Shown: piece after piece, positions 1 through 8,714 of the stretch
How the letters are laid out: each line of letters opens with the position of its first letter
Numbering within the stretch: the first letter of the stretch is position 1
Assembly: GCF_900163545.1 (NCBI RefSeq)
Contig: NZ_FUHW01000033.1
Span: forward strand, 1 to 64,000
Direction of reading: 5' to 3'
Origin: Arthrobacter rhombi
GTDB taxonomy: Bacteria > Actinomycetota > Actinomycetes > Actinomycetales > Micrococcaceae
DNA: 64,000 nucleotides
Notes under the pieces: generated by a model
Told to the model about the DNA's origin: nothing
Databases searched by the model: none
The model's input: the letters and a program-made list of their open reading frames with translations, nothing else
Position numbers and translations under genes: made by a program

Positions 1-53
1 GGGCCGCGACCGAACCAGAACTGACCCTGGGTGGAGAACTCGCCAACGCCTAG
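1..53 (+). CDS. 3' end of an upstream gene (partial)
   Basis: The reading frame beginning at base 3 gives 16 residues ending ELTLGGELANA and a TAG stop at 51-53, followed within 20 bases by a strong terminator hairpin, so this is very likely the end of a real rightward gene cut by the window edge. Too little is left to name it. In relatives several different genes precede ftsE, so context does not decide. Confidence 0.5.
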   Translation, partial: AATEPELTLGGELANA

Positions 54-73
54 TCGATGGCAACCGTCGTGCA

Positions 74-106
74 CACGGGCCCGGTCCTTGAAGGGCCGGG
101 CCCGTG
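74..106 (+). terminator. Terminator hairpin after the partial gene
   Basis: A 10-bp perfect inverted repeat (ACGGGCCCGG at 75-84 against CCGGGCCCGT at 96-105) can be lengthened through TCCTT/AAGG to nearly 15 bp. It sits 21 bases after the TAG stop and is followed by a short T-containing stretch. It should separate the upstream gene from ftsE. Confidence 0.7.
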
Positions 107-256
107 CTGTTGGGACTATGACCCCGACACACGCAGCCGCCTGCGCCCGGATGCAGAACGACGGGGCTAGAGTGCTCAATGCCGGTGCTGTACGTTCCCC
201 CAGCAAAGCCCCGCATTTTCGGACACTGACCGGTGGTCCGTGTGGGCAGAACTGCC

Positions 257-1039
257 ATGATCAGATTTGAGCACGTCACCAAGGTCTACGACCAAAAGTC
301 CCGTCCGGCGCTGGATGATATCGATGTCGAGATCAATCGCGGTGACTTCGCCTTCCTCGTGGGGGCCTCCGGCTCCGGTAAATCGACGTTCATCCGACTT
401 GTCTTGCGCGAGGACCAGGCATCACGCGGCTCGGTCCATGTCGCCGGACAGAACGTGGCTGGAATCCCCAACTGGAGGGTTCCACGCATGCGTCGTGGCA
501 TAGGCGTCGTCTTCCAAGACTTCCGACTGCTGCCCAACAAGGATGTCTTTTCCAATGTTGCCTTTGCGATGCAGGTCATCGGAAAGGGGAGGGCCGCCAT
601 CCGGAGTACCGTCCCTGAAGTCCTCAGGACCGTTGGTTTGGAGGGCAAGGAACGACGGATGCCCAATGAACTTTCCGGTGGCGAACAACAGCGAGTCGCT
701 ATCGCCCGGGCCATCGTCAACCAGCCAGGGATCTTGCTGGCGGATGAGCCGACCGGAAACATCGACCCCGCCACCAGTGTGGGAATCATGAACATCCTCG
801 ACAGAATCAACCAAAACGGCACCACCGTGGTCATGGCCACGCACGATACGGATATCGTCAACTCCATGCGCCGCCGGGTGATCGAACTGGACGAAGGCAA
901 AATCATCCGCGACGAACAAGCCGGCGAATACACGGCCATGATCCCCATCGTTAATCGGGATGGTTCCCGTGAGTTGCGAACTGCCGACCCGCAGGATCAG
1001 GCGATCGCTCCCTTCGATGGCGAGGAGGACGAGGCATGA
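257..1039 (+). CDS. ftsE: Cell division ATP-binding protein FtsE
   Basis: FtsE is the cytoplasmic ATPase that pairs with FtsX to transmit ATP hydrolysis across the membrane and activate septal peptidoglycan hydrolases. The 260-residue product has Walker [10 protein letters not shown] at residues 36-44, the signature LSGGEQQR at about 139-146 and Walker B LLADEP at about 160-165. The family start [11 protein letters not shown] selects ATG 257 over the GTG at 233; no strong ribosome site is visible before it. A roughly 30-residue C-terminal tail follows the ATPase core, as in other actinobacterial FtsE. The stop overlaps the ftsX start by four bases (ATGA), so the two are translationally coupled. 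Confidence 0.96.
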   Translation: MIRFEHVTKVYDQKSRPALDDIDVEINRGDFAFLVGASGSGKSTFIRLVLREDQASRGSVHVAGQNVAGIPNWRVPRMRRGIGVVFQDFRLLPNKDVFSNVAFAMQVIGKGRAAIRSTVPEVLRTVGLEGKERRMPNELSGGEQQRVAIARAIVNQPGILLADEPTGNIDPATSVGIMNILDRINQNGTTVVMATHDTDIVNSMRRRVIELDEGKIIRDEQAGEYTAMIPIVNRDGSRELRTADPQDQAIAPFDGEEDEA

Positions 1040-1950
1040 GGCTCGCATTTATTCTTGGTGAGATCGGCTCAGGTCTACGTCGAAACCTCTCCATGGTCAT
1101 TTCAGTCGTCTTGGTGACCTTTATTTCGTTGACGTTTGTTGGCGCCGCTGCACTGACGCAGATGCAAATCACGCAGATGAAGGGTTTCTGGTACGACAAG
1201 GTCGAAGTCGCTATCTTCCTGTGTGGCGACGATTACGGCTCGCAGACATGTGCCGACGGGGCGGTGACCGATTCGCAACGGTCTGCCATTAAGAGCCAGC
1301 TGGACTCTGCGGCAGTTAAACCGTATGTGGAGAGCTACGAGTACGAGTCGCAAGACCAAGCGCTCCAACATTTCCGCGAACAGTTCAAGAACTCCCCGAT
1401 CGTGGACACCGTGACAGCGGACCAGCTTCCGGAGTCCTTCCGCGTCAAAATGGTGGACCCGGAAAAGTACGACGTCATCAACGAGCTGTTTACCCCGATG
1501 AAGGGCGTGGACACTGTCATTGACCAACGTGACTTGCTGGAAAAGATCTTCTCGGTCATGAACATTGCCTCCTTGGTGGCCGTGGGGATCGCCGTCGTCA
1601 TGATTTTCTGCGCCGTCCTGCTGGTGGCGACAACCATCCGACTTTCGGCTTTCAGCCGACGCCGGGAGACAGGGATCATGCGCTTGGTGGGTGCCTCGAA
1701 GGCAGTGATCCAACTGCCCTTCGTCCTGGAAGGGGTGATAGCCGCCCTCATCGGAGCCGTGCTGGCTTCCGGGACACTGTGGGCCGTGGTCAAGTACCTG
1801 ATCCAGGGCAAGTTGGCGATCGAGTACCCCGACACTGCGTTCATTGCCACCAGTGAGGTATTCCTTGTCGCACCGGGCTTGCTTGCGCTGGGTATCGTTC
1901 TGGCTGGTGTATCGTCGGTCCTGACCTTAAGGCGTTACCTGAAGGTTTAG
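1036..1950 (+). CDS. ftsX: Cell division membrane protein FtsX
   Basis: FtsX is the membrane half of FtsEX. The 304-residue product shows four membrane segments (about 20-46, 172-196, 227-250 and 274-297) with a large extracellular loop between the first two. That loop carries two cysteines (63 and 72) that could form a disulfide. It couples cytoplasmic ATP hydrolysis to an external hydrolase, here most plausibly the coiled-coil M23 protein encoded just downstream. It overlaps ftsE by four bases and is followed after 71 bases by the M23 gene. Confidence 0.95.
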   Translation: MRLAFILGEIGSGLRRNLSMVISVVLVTFISLTFVGAAALTQMQITQMKGFWYDKVEVAIFLCGDDYGSQTCADGAVTDSQRSAIKSQLDSAAVKPYVESYEYESQDQALQHFREQFKNSPIVDTVTADQLPESFRVKMVDPEKYDVINELFTPMKGVDTVIDQRDLLEKIFSVMNIASLVAVGIAVVMIFCAVLLVATTIRLSAFSRRRETGIMRLVGASKAVIQLPFVLEGVIAALIGAVLASGTLWAVVKYLIQGKLAIEYPDTAFIATSEVFLVAPGLLALGIVLAGVSSVLTLRRYLKV

Positions 1951-2021
1951 GTTGTTCCGAGCCCGTGTTCCCCGGGCCCCTTCGGGCACGAACCTGCCGA
2001 CCCACTGAAAGGACCGACCCT

Positions 2022-3581
2022 GTGGCGGACCGCAATAGACGGACCCTGTCCCGTGCCGTAATAAGTGGCGCCTTGGTGAGCTTGCTGTCCCTGTCGCTTA
2101 TGGCTCCCGTGGCCCAGGCCGACAAATTGGATGACCATAAGCAGAAAGTCGAGAAGCAGCTCGATTCCCTGGAAACCGATATGGAATTCCTGGATGCCGA
2201 CATCCAGAAGACGGCTGACAGACTTAAGGGTTACCAGGACAAGCTCCCTGCCGCGCAGGAGAAACTTTCGACCGCCCGTGCCAGCGTCCAGAGTGCCACC
2301 GATCAGGTGAATGAACTCTCAGCACGGGTAGATGCAGCCCAAGCCTCGAAGGACCAGATCAGCAGTCAAATGGTCCAGGACGCGGAAAAGATGGAGGATA
2401 CGCGTAAAGCCATCGGTCAGATCGCGACTCAGGCTTATAAGCGCGGGGGAGTATCCAGCAACTTGAGCCTGATGCTCAACTCAAACTCTGAGCAAGGAAG
2501 CCTCGCCGATAGCTTGGGTTTGGCCAATCAGGCGCTACGAAGCCAGAACGCGGTGCTTGGTGACCTCAGCCAACAACATGCAACCGATGCCAACGTGCAG
2601 GCGCGTTTAACGGCCGTCGAAGAAGAGATTAGCGACCTTAAGGGCCAAGCCGAGGCGGCCCTGGTGCGAGAGCAGACGGCACGGGACGAGGCAGAAGCGT
2701 CGAAACGCCACGTTGATGACCTCATTGACGGTGCTCAGGAAGCCAGCGAAAAACTCAACGCCAAGCGTCCCCAGATCAAAGCCCAGATCAAGAAGCAAGA
2801 GGAAGAGCACGACCAGGTCGTTGCCGAGATCAAGGAACGCCAAGAGCGGCTGATCCGCGAGGCTGCCGAGCGCAAGCGCAAGGAGGAAGCCGCCAAAGCT
2901 GCGGCCGAACGAGCCGCAAAGGTGGCCGCTGAACAAGCAGCAGAACGAGCGGCGAAGGCCGAAGCCGCTGCCCGGGCCAAGCGCGCGGCAGCTGAGAAGG
3001 CTGCCCGGGCCAATGCTGCCGATGCCGCGGCAAAGCGTGCCGCAGCCGACGCTGCAGACCGTAAGGCCGCTTCCGAACGAACCAAAAGCAAAAAGGCCAG
3101 TAGCCCGGCCAAGAAGGCCCCCAGCCAGGGCAGCAGCAAGCCCTCTAGCAGTACGAGCAGCTGGGGATTGTCCAAACCGACCTCCGGCGGATACATCACC
3201 TCGACCTTTGGGTGGCGTCCCACCCCCGCGGGAACCATCGACTACGGAGGCAGGGGCGGATACGTCCATGCGGGCCTGGACTGGGGATTCGGAGGCCGCT
3301 GCGGGGCTCCAGTGCATGCAGCAGCCGGAGGCGAAGTCTGGTATGCCACCATGTCACCGACCTCGGGGAACAAGGTCCAGATCAGTCACGGCGTCGTCAA
3401 CGGCCACGCACTCGTGACGGGATACCACCACCTCAGCAGTTATGTGGTTCATGCCGGCCAGAAGGTCTCCAAGGGCCAACTGATCGGTTACGTCGGGACC
3501 ACCGGCAACTCCACCGGCTGCCACATGCACTTTGAAACGATTCTCGACGGCAAGGTCGTCAACCCGGCGGGACTGCTCTAG
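2022..3581 (+). CDS. Secreted coiled-coil M23 peptidoglycan endopeptidase
   Basis: This looks like the FtsEX-controlled septal hydrolase. The GTG at 2022 is chosen because AAAGGA lies eight bases upstream and the N terminus then reads as a signal peptide (basic start, hydrophobic core, AQA/D cleavage near residue 33). Residues about 35-265 form a long coiled coil, residues about 265-370 are rich in Ala, Lys and Arg, and residues about 390-515 are a LytM/M23 domain. The zinc ligands are visible: H416 and D420 (HAGLD) and H503 in HMHF. An intact catalytic set indicates an active DD-endopeptidase rather than a degenerate activator such as EnvC. The layout, 519 residues, resembles PcsB/EnvC in having a coiled coil plus a hydrolase. 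Confidence 0.88.
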   Translation: MADRNRRTLSRAVISGALVSLLSLSLMAPVAQADKLDDHKQKVEKQLDSLETDMEFLDADIQKTADRLKGYQDKLPAAQEKLSTARASVQSATDQVNELSARVDAAQASKDQISSQMVQDAEKMEDTRKAIGQIATQAYKRGGVSSNLSLMLNSNSEQGSLADSLGLANQALRSQNAVLGDLSQQHATDANVQARLTAVEEEISDLKGQAEAALVREQTARDEAEASKRHVDDLIDGAQEASEKLNAKRPQIKAQIKKQEEEHDQVVAEIKERQERLIREAAERKRKEEAAKAAAERAAKVAAEQAAERAAKAEAAARAKRAAAEKAARANAADAAAKRAAADAADRKAASERTKSKKASSPAKKAPSQGSSKPSSSTSSWGLSKPTSGGYITSTFGWRPTPAGTIDYGGRGGYVHAGLDWGFGGRCGAPVHAAAGGEVWYATMSPTSGNKVQISHGVVNGHALVTGYHHLSSYVVHAGQKVSKGQLIGYVGTTGNSTGCHMHFETILDGKVVNPAGLL

Positions 3582-3593
3582 CAATCACGCACA

Positions 3594-3621
3594 GTGCCCG
3601 GCCCCTGAGGCCGGGCACTTT
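3594..3621 (+). terminator. Rho-independent terminator after the M23 gene
   Basis: The perfect 10-bp stem GTGCCCGGCC (3594-3603) / GGCCGGGCAC (3609-3618) has a five-base loop and is followed by TTTCGT. It closes the ftsE-ftsX-M23 unit 12 bases after the stop codon. Confidence 0.85.
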
Positions 3622-3748
3622 CGTCTGTGGTGTGAGGCTCGAGCAATGGGCCGGGACGGCTGGGCAGCTCAAACCCATGACGTAGGATTGATGTTCGACT
3701 GACCGTGGCCCCGGCCCGGAGTCACCACGTACACAGGAGGAGGTAGGC

Positions 3749-4228
3749 ATGCCCAAGGACACCACCGAGCGTAAGGTCGTTGCGACCAATCGCAAGGCTC
3801 GCCACGATTTCCAGATCCTGGATACCTACGAAGCTGGAATGGTGCTCAGCGGAACCGAAGTCAAGTCGCTGCGTGAAGGAAAAGCCTCCCTGGTTGATGG
3901 CTTCGGACAGTTCTACAACGAAGAGCTCTACATTGAGGGAATCTATATTCCTGAGTACCTCAACGGATCGTGGACGAACCATGCTGGCCGACGGCGGAGA
4001 AAACTTCTTCTGCACCGCGAGGAACTGGTCAAGATCACTCGAAAAATTCAAGACCCCGGCTACACCATCGTGCCGCTGCAACTGTATTTTCGTGATGGTC
4101 GAGCCAAGCTGGAAATCGGCGTGGCGAAGGGTAAGAAGGAATTCGACAAGCGCCAGACCTTGCGCGAAAAGCAGGACAACCGTGATGCGCTCCGGGCGCT
4201 ACGGGAGAGAAACCGCAGCGCATCGTAA
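3749..4228 (+). CDS. smpB: SsrA-binding protein SmpB
   Basis: SmpB binds the tRNA-like end of tmRNA and brings it to stalled ribosomes for trans-translation. The 159-residue length and the conserved blocks YEAGMVLSGTEVKSLR and YIPEY, followed by the basic C-terminal tail KGKKEFDKR, are typical of the family. The start at ATG 3749 follows a strong AGGAGGAGGT ribosome site. A TAGGAT -10 candidate lies at about 3683-3688. Its partner RNA ssrA starts 120 bases downstream, the usual actinobacterial order. Confidence 0.97.
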   Translation: MPKDTTERKVVATNRKARHDFQILDTYEAGMVLSGTEVKSLREGKASLVDGFGQFYNEELYIEGIYIPEYLNGSWTNHAGRRRRKLLLHREELVKITRKIQDPGYTIVPLQLYFRDGRAKLEIGVAKGKKEFDKRQTLREKQDNRDALRALRERNRSAS

Positions 4229-4251
4229 ATTTGGTAGCCGGAGCGGTAGGT

Positions 4252-4283
4252 GGGAATGAATCCCGCCCATCGTGGGTTATGCT
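4252..4283 (+). promoter_or_regulatory. SigR-type promoter of ssrA, overlapping a vegetative -10
   Basis: GGGAAT at 4252-4257 is followed by exactly 18 bases and then GTTAT at 4276-4280, a perfect match to the SigR/SigH consensus GGGAAY-N18-GTT. A TATGCT hexamer at 4278-4283 overlaps it and could serve as a housekeeping -10. Transcripts would begin near 4287-4290 and need 5' processing (RNase P) to reach the mature tmRNA end at 4348. Confidence 0.65.
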
Positions 4284-4347
4284 TGATGTCTCGCGGGTTT
4301 TCACCCGTGGGGTTGAGCGGGGAAACCCGCATTTGAGAAGTTCATAC

Positions 4348-4731
4348 GGGGATGATCGGTTTCGACGATGTGAGTCGCGACAGGAGAAGCGGGCCGAGGA
4401 TGCAAAGTTATCTCGTAAACGCTCTTTGCAAAACACAAGTGCCAACTCAAAGCGCACTGACTTCGCTCTCGCTGCCTAAGCAGCCAGACAGTCCGTCAGC
4501 CAGGGATTGCTATCGACCCTGATCCTGGCGTCGTTTAGATAGCCACTGCCACACACCCTTGTCATCGGGGTGTGGGGCATAACTTAGATGACTGTGCTCG
4601 GGGTATCCCGCAAGGGTCCAGCCGCATGTTTGTGAGACGGCTGTTGGAGCAGAGAAAACCCAAAGCAAACTGCGCCCGGAGAAGTCTTGGCAACACCACA
4701 TCGGACGGGGGTTCAATTCCCCCCATCTCCA
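4348..4731 (+). ncRNA. ssrA: Transfer-messenger RNA
   Basis: tmRNA rescues ribosomes stalled on broken mRNAs and tags the nascent chain for proteolysis. The 5' end GGGGATG pairs with CATCTCC near the 3' end, and the T-arm GGGGGTTCAATTCCCCC (4707-4723) is present. The tag frame 4441-4479 encodes ANSKRTDFALAA then TAA. The discriminator A is at 4731 and CCA is not encoded (ACG follows). The length of 384 nt is normal for the one-piece form. It follows smpB and ends in a strong terminator. Confidence 0.95.
4441..4479 (+). other. tmRNA proteolysis-tag reading frame (ANSKRTDFALAA)
   Basis: The frame GCC AAC TCA ... GCT GCC TAA encodes a 12-residue tag ending in ALAA, the hydrophobic tail recognised by ClpXP-type proteases. 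The resume codon is taken as GCC at 4441 by comparison with actinobacterial tags of the form A-x-SKRTDFALAA. The exact resume codon is inferred rather than shown. Confidence 0.8.
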
Positions 4732-4737
4732 CGTTTT

Positions 4738-4774
4738 AAAAGGCCTCGGAATCTTCGTGATTCCGAGGCCTTTT
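4738..4774 (+). terminator. Rho-independent terminator of ssrA
   Basis: AGGCCTCGGAAT (4741-4752) pairs perfectly with ATTCCGAGGCCT (4760-4771) around a seven-base loop. A-rich and T-rich flanks (AAA before, TTT after) extend the stem and provide the T tract. It starts seven bases after the tmRNA end. Confidence 0.9.
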
Positions 4775-4906
4775 GTGTGCTGTCCCGTCTACCGTGGCGG
4801 CATGCTTAGAATGGAAGAAGCACCGGAAACGAAATGTTCTAGCTGGTGTACCAAATATTGAGGCTCGCCCGCTCTCGGGCTGCCGCCGAAGGGAAAGGAT
4901 GAAGGG

Positions 4907-5356
4907 ATGGAAGATGAACCGCAGAACGCTGCGGAAGTCGTGACAGACGAGCCTTCCGGAACGCCGATCCGTCCGGCCGGGATACTGGCGTTCGTCCTGG
5001 AAGTGGCATTGCTCTGTGCTGCCGGTTTGTGGGCGATCAAGTTCCTGCCCCTGGCGCCCGTGGTGGCCGTTCTCGTCTTCTTGATCCCGCTCGTCGTCCT
5101 CTGGGGCCTCTTGCTCTCCCCGCAGGCGCCGTGGCGTTTGGGGTGGCCGATCCACCCCGTGGTGGCCCATGTGCTGTTCCTCGTGGGAGTGGCGGCTTTG
5201 TGGAGTGCAGGACACGGCTGGCTTGCGGGCATCATGCTGGTGCTAACCCTCGTCAGTATCGTGATGAACTGGTTGAAGCGCGAGGAGCTGGCCAGTGGCG
5301 CGGTAGCCCAGCGCAGCAAACGTCGTCGTCCCGCAGGACGACGCGCCGCACGCTGA
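4907..5356 (+). CDS. YrdB/DUF2568-like four-helix membrane protein
   Basis: The 149-residue product has four predicted membrane helices (about 24-44, 49-70, 84-101 and 105-123), an acidic N terminus and a very basic C-terminal tail (KRRRPAGRRAAR). The pattern and the PWRLGWP segment fit the YrdB/DUF2568 family of unknown function. GGAAAGGATGAAGGG precedes ATG 4907. A TAGAAT hexamer at 4807-4812 may be its -10. It stands alone between ssrA and the convergent hisN, whose stop lies three bases away. Confidence 0.75.
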   Translation: MEDEPQNAAEVVTDEPSGTPIRPAGILAFVLEVALLCAAGLWAIKFLPLAPVVAVLVFLIPLVVLWGLLLSPQAPWRLGWPIHPVVAHVLFLVGVAALWSAGHGWLAGIMLVLTLVSIVMNWLKREELASGAVAQRSKRRRPAGRRAAR

Positions 5357-5359
5357 GGA

Positions 5360-6232
5360 TCAGGCGCGTTCCCACGGGGAAGCATGTTCTTCCCGCTGCA
5401 GGGCGAGGTGATCGACATCTGGTGTCCCGGATCCGCCTGAACCGTTGAGCACGTCCAAGGTGGCTTCGTGCAGCAGGGAATTGGTGGCCAGCGCGTTGCC
5501 CCCCATGCAGCCGTCTTCACCGTCCAGTGAGGTGAAGCGACCGCCAGCCTCGGTGACGATCGGAACGAGGGCCGCCATATCGTAGAGGTTCAGTTCTGGC
5601 TCACAGGCGATATCAACGGCGCCCTCCGCTAGCAAGCAATAGGACCAGAAGTCCCCGAAGGCCCGGGTACGCCAGACGGCGTCATGCAGGTCGAGCATGT
5701 TTTCCAACTGCCCTCGGTCGCGCCAACCACCCAGACTTGAATAGGACAGGGAGGCATCGGCGAGGTCGTTGATCCCCGAGACCTTCAAACGAGTGGCCGA
5801 TGCCAGAGATTTGCCGGTATAGGCTCCCGTCCCTTCGGCCCCCCACCAGCGACGGCCCAGCGCCGGTGCCGAAACGAGCCCGACCACGGCGCGGCCTTCA
5901 TCCATCAGGGAAATCAGGGTGGCCCACACCGGTACCCCGCGCACGAAGTTCTTCGTCCCGTCGATGGGGTCGATAACCCAGCGGCGGGAGCCGTGGCCGG
6001 TGCTGCCGAATTCTTCACCCAGAACCGCATCGCGGGGGCGAGTGCGGCCCAACTGGCTGCGAATAGCTTCTTCGGCCATCCGGTCGGCATCGGTGACCGG
6101 GGTGAGGTCGGGTTTGGTCTCTACCTGCAGGTCCTGTGCCTTGAAACGGGACATGGTCAGGGAGTCGACGGAATCAGCAATGGCATGTGCCAAGCGGAGG
6201 TCGTCGTTATAGCTCATTACGTCGCGGGTCAT
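5360..6232 (-). CDS. hisN: Histidinol-phosphatase / inositol monophosphatase family
   Basis: The 290-residue product is a metal-dependent phosphatase of the inositol monophosphatase superfamily. Metal-binding motifs are clear: GEEFG at residues 72-76 and DPIDGTKNF at 88-96, with a late YDMAAL segment in place of the usual WDxAA. In actinobacteria this clade supplies histidinol-phosphatase for the last phosphate-removal step of histidine synthesis; inositol monophosphatase activity cannot be excluded. The start is set at ATG 6232, with GAGGG four bases upstream; ATG 6217 (MSYND) is the alternative. The longer upstream frame is low-complexity and rejected. It lies downstream of rsgA and aroA in the same leftward unit. 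Confidence 0.88.
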   Translation of the reverse strand: MTRDVMSYNDDLRLAHAIADSVDSLTMSRFKAQDLQVETKPDLTPVTDADRMAEEAIRSQLGRTRPRDAVLGEEFGSTGHGSRRWVIDPIDGTKNFVRGVPVWATLISLMDEGRAVVGLVSAPALGRRWWGAEGTGAYTGKSLASATRLKVSGINDLADASLSYSSLGGWRDRGQLENMLDLHDAVWRTRAFGDFWSYCLLAEGAVDIACEPELNLYDMAALVPIVTEAGGRFTSLDGEDGCMGGNALATNSLLHEATLDVLNGSGGSGTPDVDHLALQREEHASPWERA

Positions 6233-6272
6233 GCCCTCAAACCTACCGCAGGAATGCGTCCGAGCCGTGGTC

Positions 6273-7376
6273 CTAGACCGACCCCAGCTCCTTGCCCTCG
6301 ACCTTCTCTTCGACACCCAGCAGGCGCCGAAGGGATGCCAGCCGAGCCACCCCCGAAGCGTCCGCCTCGGGCCGACGGACCCAGGCATCCAATGCACAGC
6401 CGGGGGAGTCGGGGGTATGCCGACAACCACGTGGGCAGTCTGCCGAACCCTGAACCAGGTCAGGGAAGGAGTCCAGAATGTTGTCCGGATCGACTAAGGC
6501 CAGTCCAAAGGAACGGATACCGGGCGTGTCGATAATCCAGGTTCCCGCCGGCGCTTCCTCGGCCCTGAGCGCGATGGCCGAGGAGGAGGTATGTCTTCCG
6601 CGGCCGGTGACGGCATTGACGCCACCGGTGGCACGCTGGGCTCCGGTCAGGGCGTTGACCAGGGTGGACTTGCCGACCCCTGAGTGTCCCAACACCACGC
6701 TGACGCGTCCGGCCATGAGCCGTCGCAGCTCGACGATGGCGCCCTCTTCCAAACGTGCCGAAGCGCCGTCTGCTGAGCGGGCATCGACCCCAGATACGTC
6801 ACTTCCGATGCTTTTGCTGGTGACAATGTTCATGTCCAAGTGCCGATAATTCTCCAGCAGCTCACGGGGATCCCTGATGTCTGCCTTGGTGACGCACAGG
6901 ATGGCGTCGATGCCGGCATCGAAGGCGGCGACCAGTGCACGATCAATGAAACCGGTCCGTGGCTCCGGGTTGGCAGCTGCGACCACAATGACCAATTGGT
7001 CGGCATTGGCCACGACGACGCGCTCCACAGGATCGGTGTCATCGGCGCTGCGTCGCAATACCGTGCGGCGATCCTGGATCCTGACCAAGCGGGCGAGAGT
7101 GTCGGGTTGGCCGGTGGTGTCGCCCACGAGTGCGACAAAGTCGCCGGGAACGACGGGTGAGCGGCGCAGTTCACGGGCACGGGCCGCGATGACGATCCGC
7201 TCGGTGGCGGTGTCCTCGTCGAGGATCGCGGTGTAGCGTCCACGGTCAACGGTGATGATGCGTCCGATGACGGCCTCGTGATAGGAGGGCCTGTCCTTGG
7301 TTCGTGGGCGGGAGCCCTTCTTATTGGGGCGGATCCTGACGTCTGACTCGTCCCAACTGCGAGCATCACGTGCCAT
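6273..7376 (-). CDS. rsgA: Ribosome small-subunit GTPase RsgA
   Basis: RsgA is a late 30S assembly GTPase with circularly permuted motifs. The order seen is G4 TKAD (163-166), G1 GHSGVGKST (230-238) and G3 DTPG (283-286), preceded by an OB-fold and followed by a zinc knuckle (CPRGCRH..GC). The product is 367 residues. ATG 7376 starts two bases after the aroA stop, so it is probably co-translated with aroA. The alternative upstream start at 7412 lies inside aroA and is not favoured. Confidence 0.95.
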   Translation of the reverse strand: MARDARSWDESDVRIRPNKKGSRPRTKDRPSYHEAVIGRIITVDRGRYTAILDEDTATERIVIAARARELRRSPVVPGDFVALVGDTTGQPDTLARLVRIQDRRTVLRRSADDTDPVERVVVANADQLVIVVAAANPEPRTGFIDRALVAAFDAGIDAILCVTKADIRDPRELLENYRHLDMNIVTSKSIGSDVSGVDARSADGASARLEEGAIVELRRLMAGRVSVVLGHSGVGKSTLVNALTGAQRATGGVNAVTGRGRHTSSSAIALRAEEAPAGTWIIDTPGIRSFGLALVDPDNILDSFPDLVQGSADCPRGCRHTPDSPGCALDAWVRRPEADASGVARLASLRRLLGVEEKVEGKELGSV

Positions 7377-7378
7377 CG

Positions 7379-8704
7379 TCAGGCGCCGCCGGTCGCGGCC
7401 AGTTCCTGCCACATCCCGGGGAAGTCAGGCATTGTTTTCGCCGTCGTCCCGATGTCTTCGACCCGCACCCCATCAACTGCTAGGCCGATGATCGCCCCGG
7501 CAGTGGCCATCCGGTGGTCCTCGTAGCTGTGAAAGACGCCTCCCCGGTCGACGGGCCTGCGGATGAGTATGCCGTCGGCGAGCTCTTCGGCATCGCCACC
7601 GAGGGCCTTGATTTCAGCGACGAGGGCCGCCAACCGGTCGGTCTCATGCCCGCGCAAGTGTCCGATCCCCGTCAGACGGGTCTCGGAGCTGGCCAAGGCT
7701 CCCAGGGCCGCCACCGTCGGGGCCAGTTCAGAAGCGTCAGCCAGGTCGATGCCTTTGATCGTTCCGTGGCCCTTGACCGTCAACACACCGTCGTCATAAG
7801 AAGTCGTGGCACCCATGCGGGTGAGGATCTCCGGCCAGCGCGCACCGACCTGTGTGGTTTGAGCAGGCCAGTCCGGGACCCTGACCGTCCCCCCTGCTGC
7901 CAGCGCGGCAGCCAAGAAAGGGCCAGCATTAGACAGGTCACGTTCGACGGCAACGTCGAAGGCCCTGACGCTTCCGGGATGGACCAGCCACTGGTTGGGG
8001 GCTGGTTCATCGACCTGGACCCCGACCTCGCGCAGCGTGGCGATCGTCATGTGGATATGGTCCAGGCTGGGCACCGAATTGCCGACGTGCTCAATCCGCA
8101 ACCCCTGCTCAAAAAAGGCGCCGACGAGTAGCCAAGCGGAAATAAATTGCGAGGAACCACTCGAATCGACCCGGAGCCCTGCTCCGGCCACCGAACCGGT
8201 TGAGGCGACCGTGAACGGTAGCAGGCCGGCTTCCTCGTCCTGGACGTGCAGCCCCAAATCCTTCAACGCGGTGACGACGGGGGCCATGGGGCGCACCCGC
8301 GCTGCAGGGTCGCCGTCGAAGAGCACGGTGGCATTGAGCAGCGCGGCCAACGGCGGGACGAATCTCATGACCGTCCCGGCCAGACCACAGTCCACGGTGA
8401 CCTCACCCCGTACCGCCGAGCGGTCGATCGGGGTGATGAGCAGATCCTGCCCGGCTCCGTCGTCACTGTCGAGTTCGTCGATGCCGGCGCCCAACACACG
8501 AAGAGCTTCGATCATCAGGTCGGAATCGCGTGAACGCAGCGGTTTGCGTAGTCGCGAGGGCCCATCTGCCAGTGCGGCCAACACCAGGTAGCGGTTCGTC
8601 AACGACTTCGATGCCGGAACCTGCACGGTGGCATCAATGAGGCCATGGGCCCGCGGGGCCAGCCAGTCGGAGGTGGACTCGGGGGTAAGGATGCTGCTGC
8701 CCAT
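7379..8704 (-). CDS. aroA: 3-phosphoshikimate 1-carboxyvinyltransferase (EPSP synthase)
   Basis: EPSP synthase joins shikimate-3-phosphate and phosphoenolpyruvate in aromatic amino acid synthesis. The 441-residue product carries the N-terminal substrate motif PASKSLTNR (about 30-38, with the catalytic Lys), RDSDLM and a late YEDHRMA segment, all diagnostic. ATG 8704 is used because homologous sequence begins right after it; the frame upstream runs into the DoxX gene. The gene is followed by rsgA and hisN, a cluster order common in Arthrobacter relatives. Confidence 0.96.
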   Translation of the reverse strand: MGSSILTPESTSDWLAPRAHGLIDATVQVPASKSLTNRYLVLAALADGPSRLRKPLRSRDSDLMIEALRVLGAGIDELDSDDGAGQDLLITPIDRSAVRGEVTVDCGLAGTVMRFVPPLAALLNATVLFDGDPAARVRPMAPVVTALKDLGLHVQDEEAGLLPFTVASTGSVAGAGLRVDSSGSSQFISAWLLVGAFFEQGLRIEHVGNSVPSLDHIHMTIATLREVGVQVDEPAPNQWLVHPGSVRAFDVAVERDLSNAGPFLAAALAAGGTVRVPDWPAQTTQVGARWPEILTRMGATTSYDDGVLTVKGHGTIKGIDLADASELAPTVAALGALASSETRLTGIGHLRGHETDRLAALVAEIKALGGDAEELADGILIRRPVDRGGVFHSYEDHRMATAGAIIGLAVDGVRVEDIGTTAKTMPDFPGMWQELAATGGA

Positions 8705-8714
8705 GATGTGTGTT

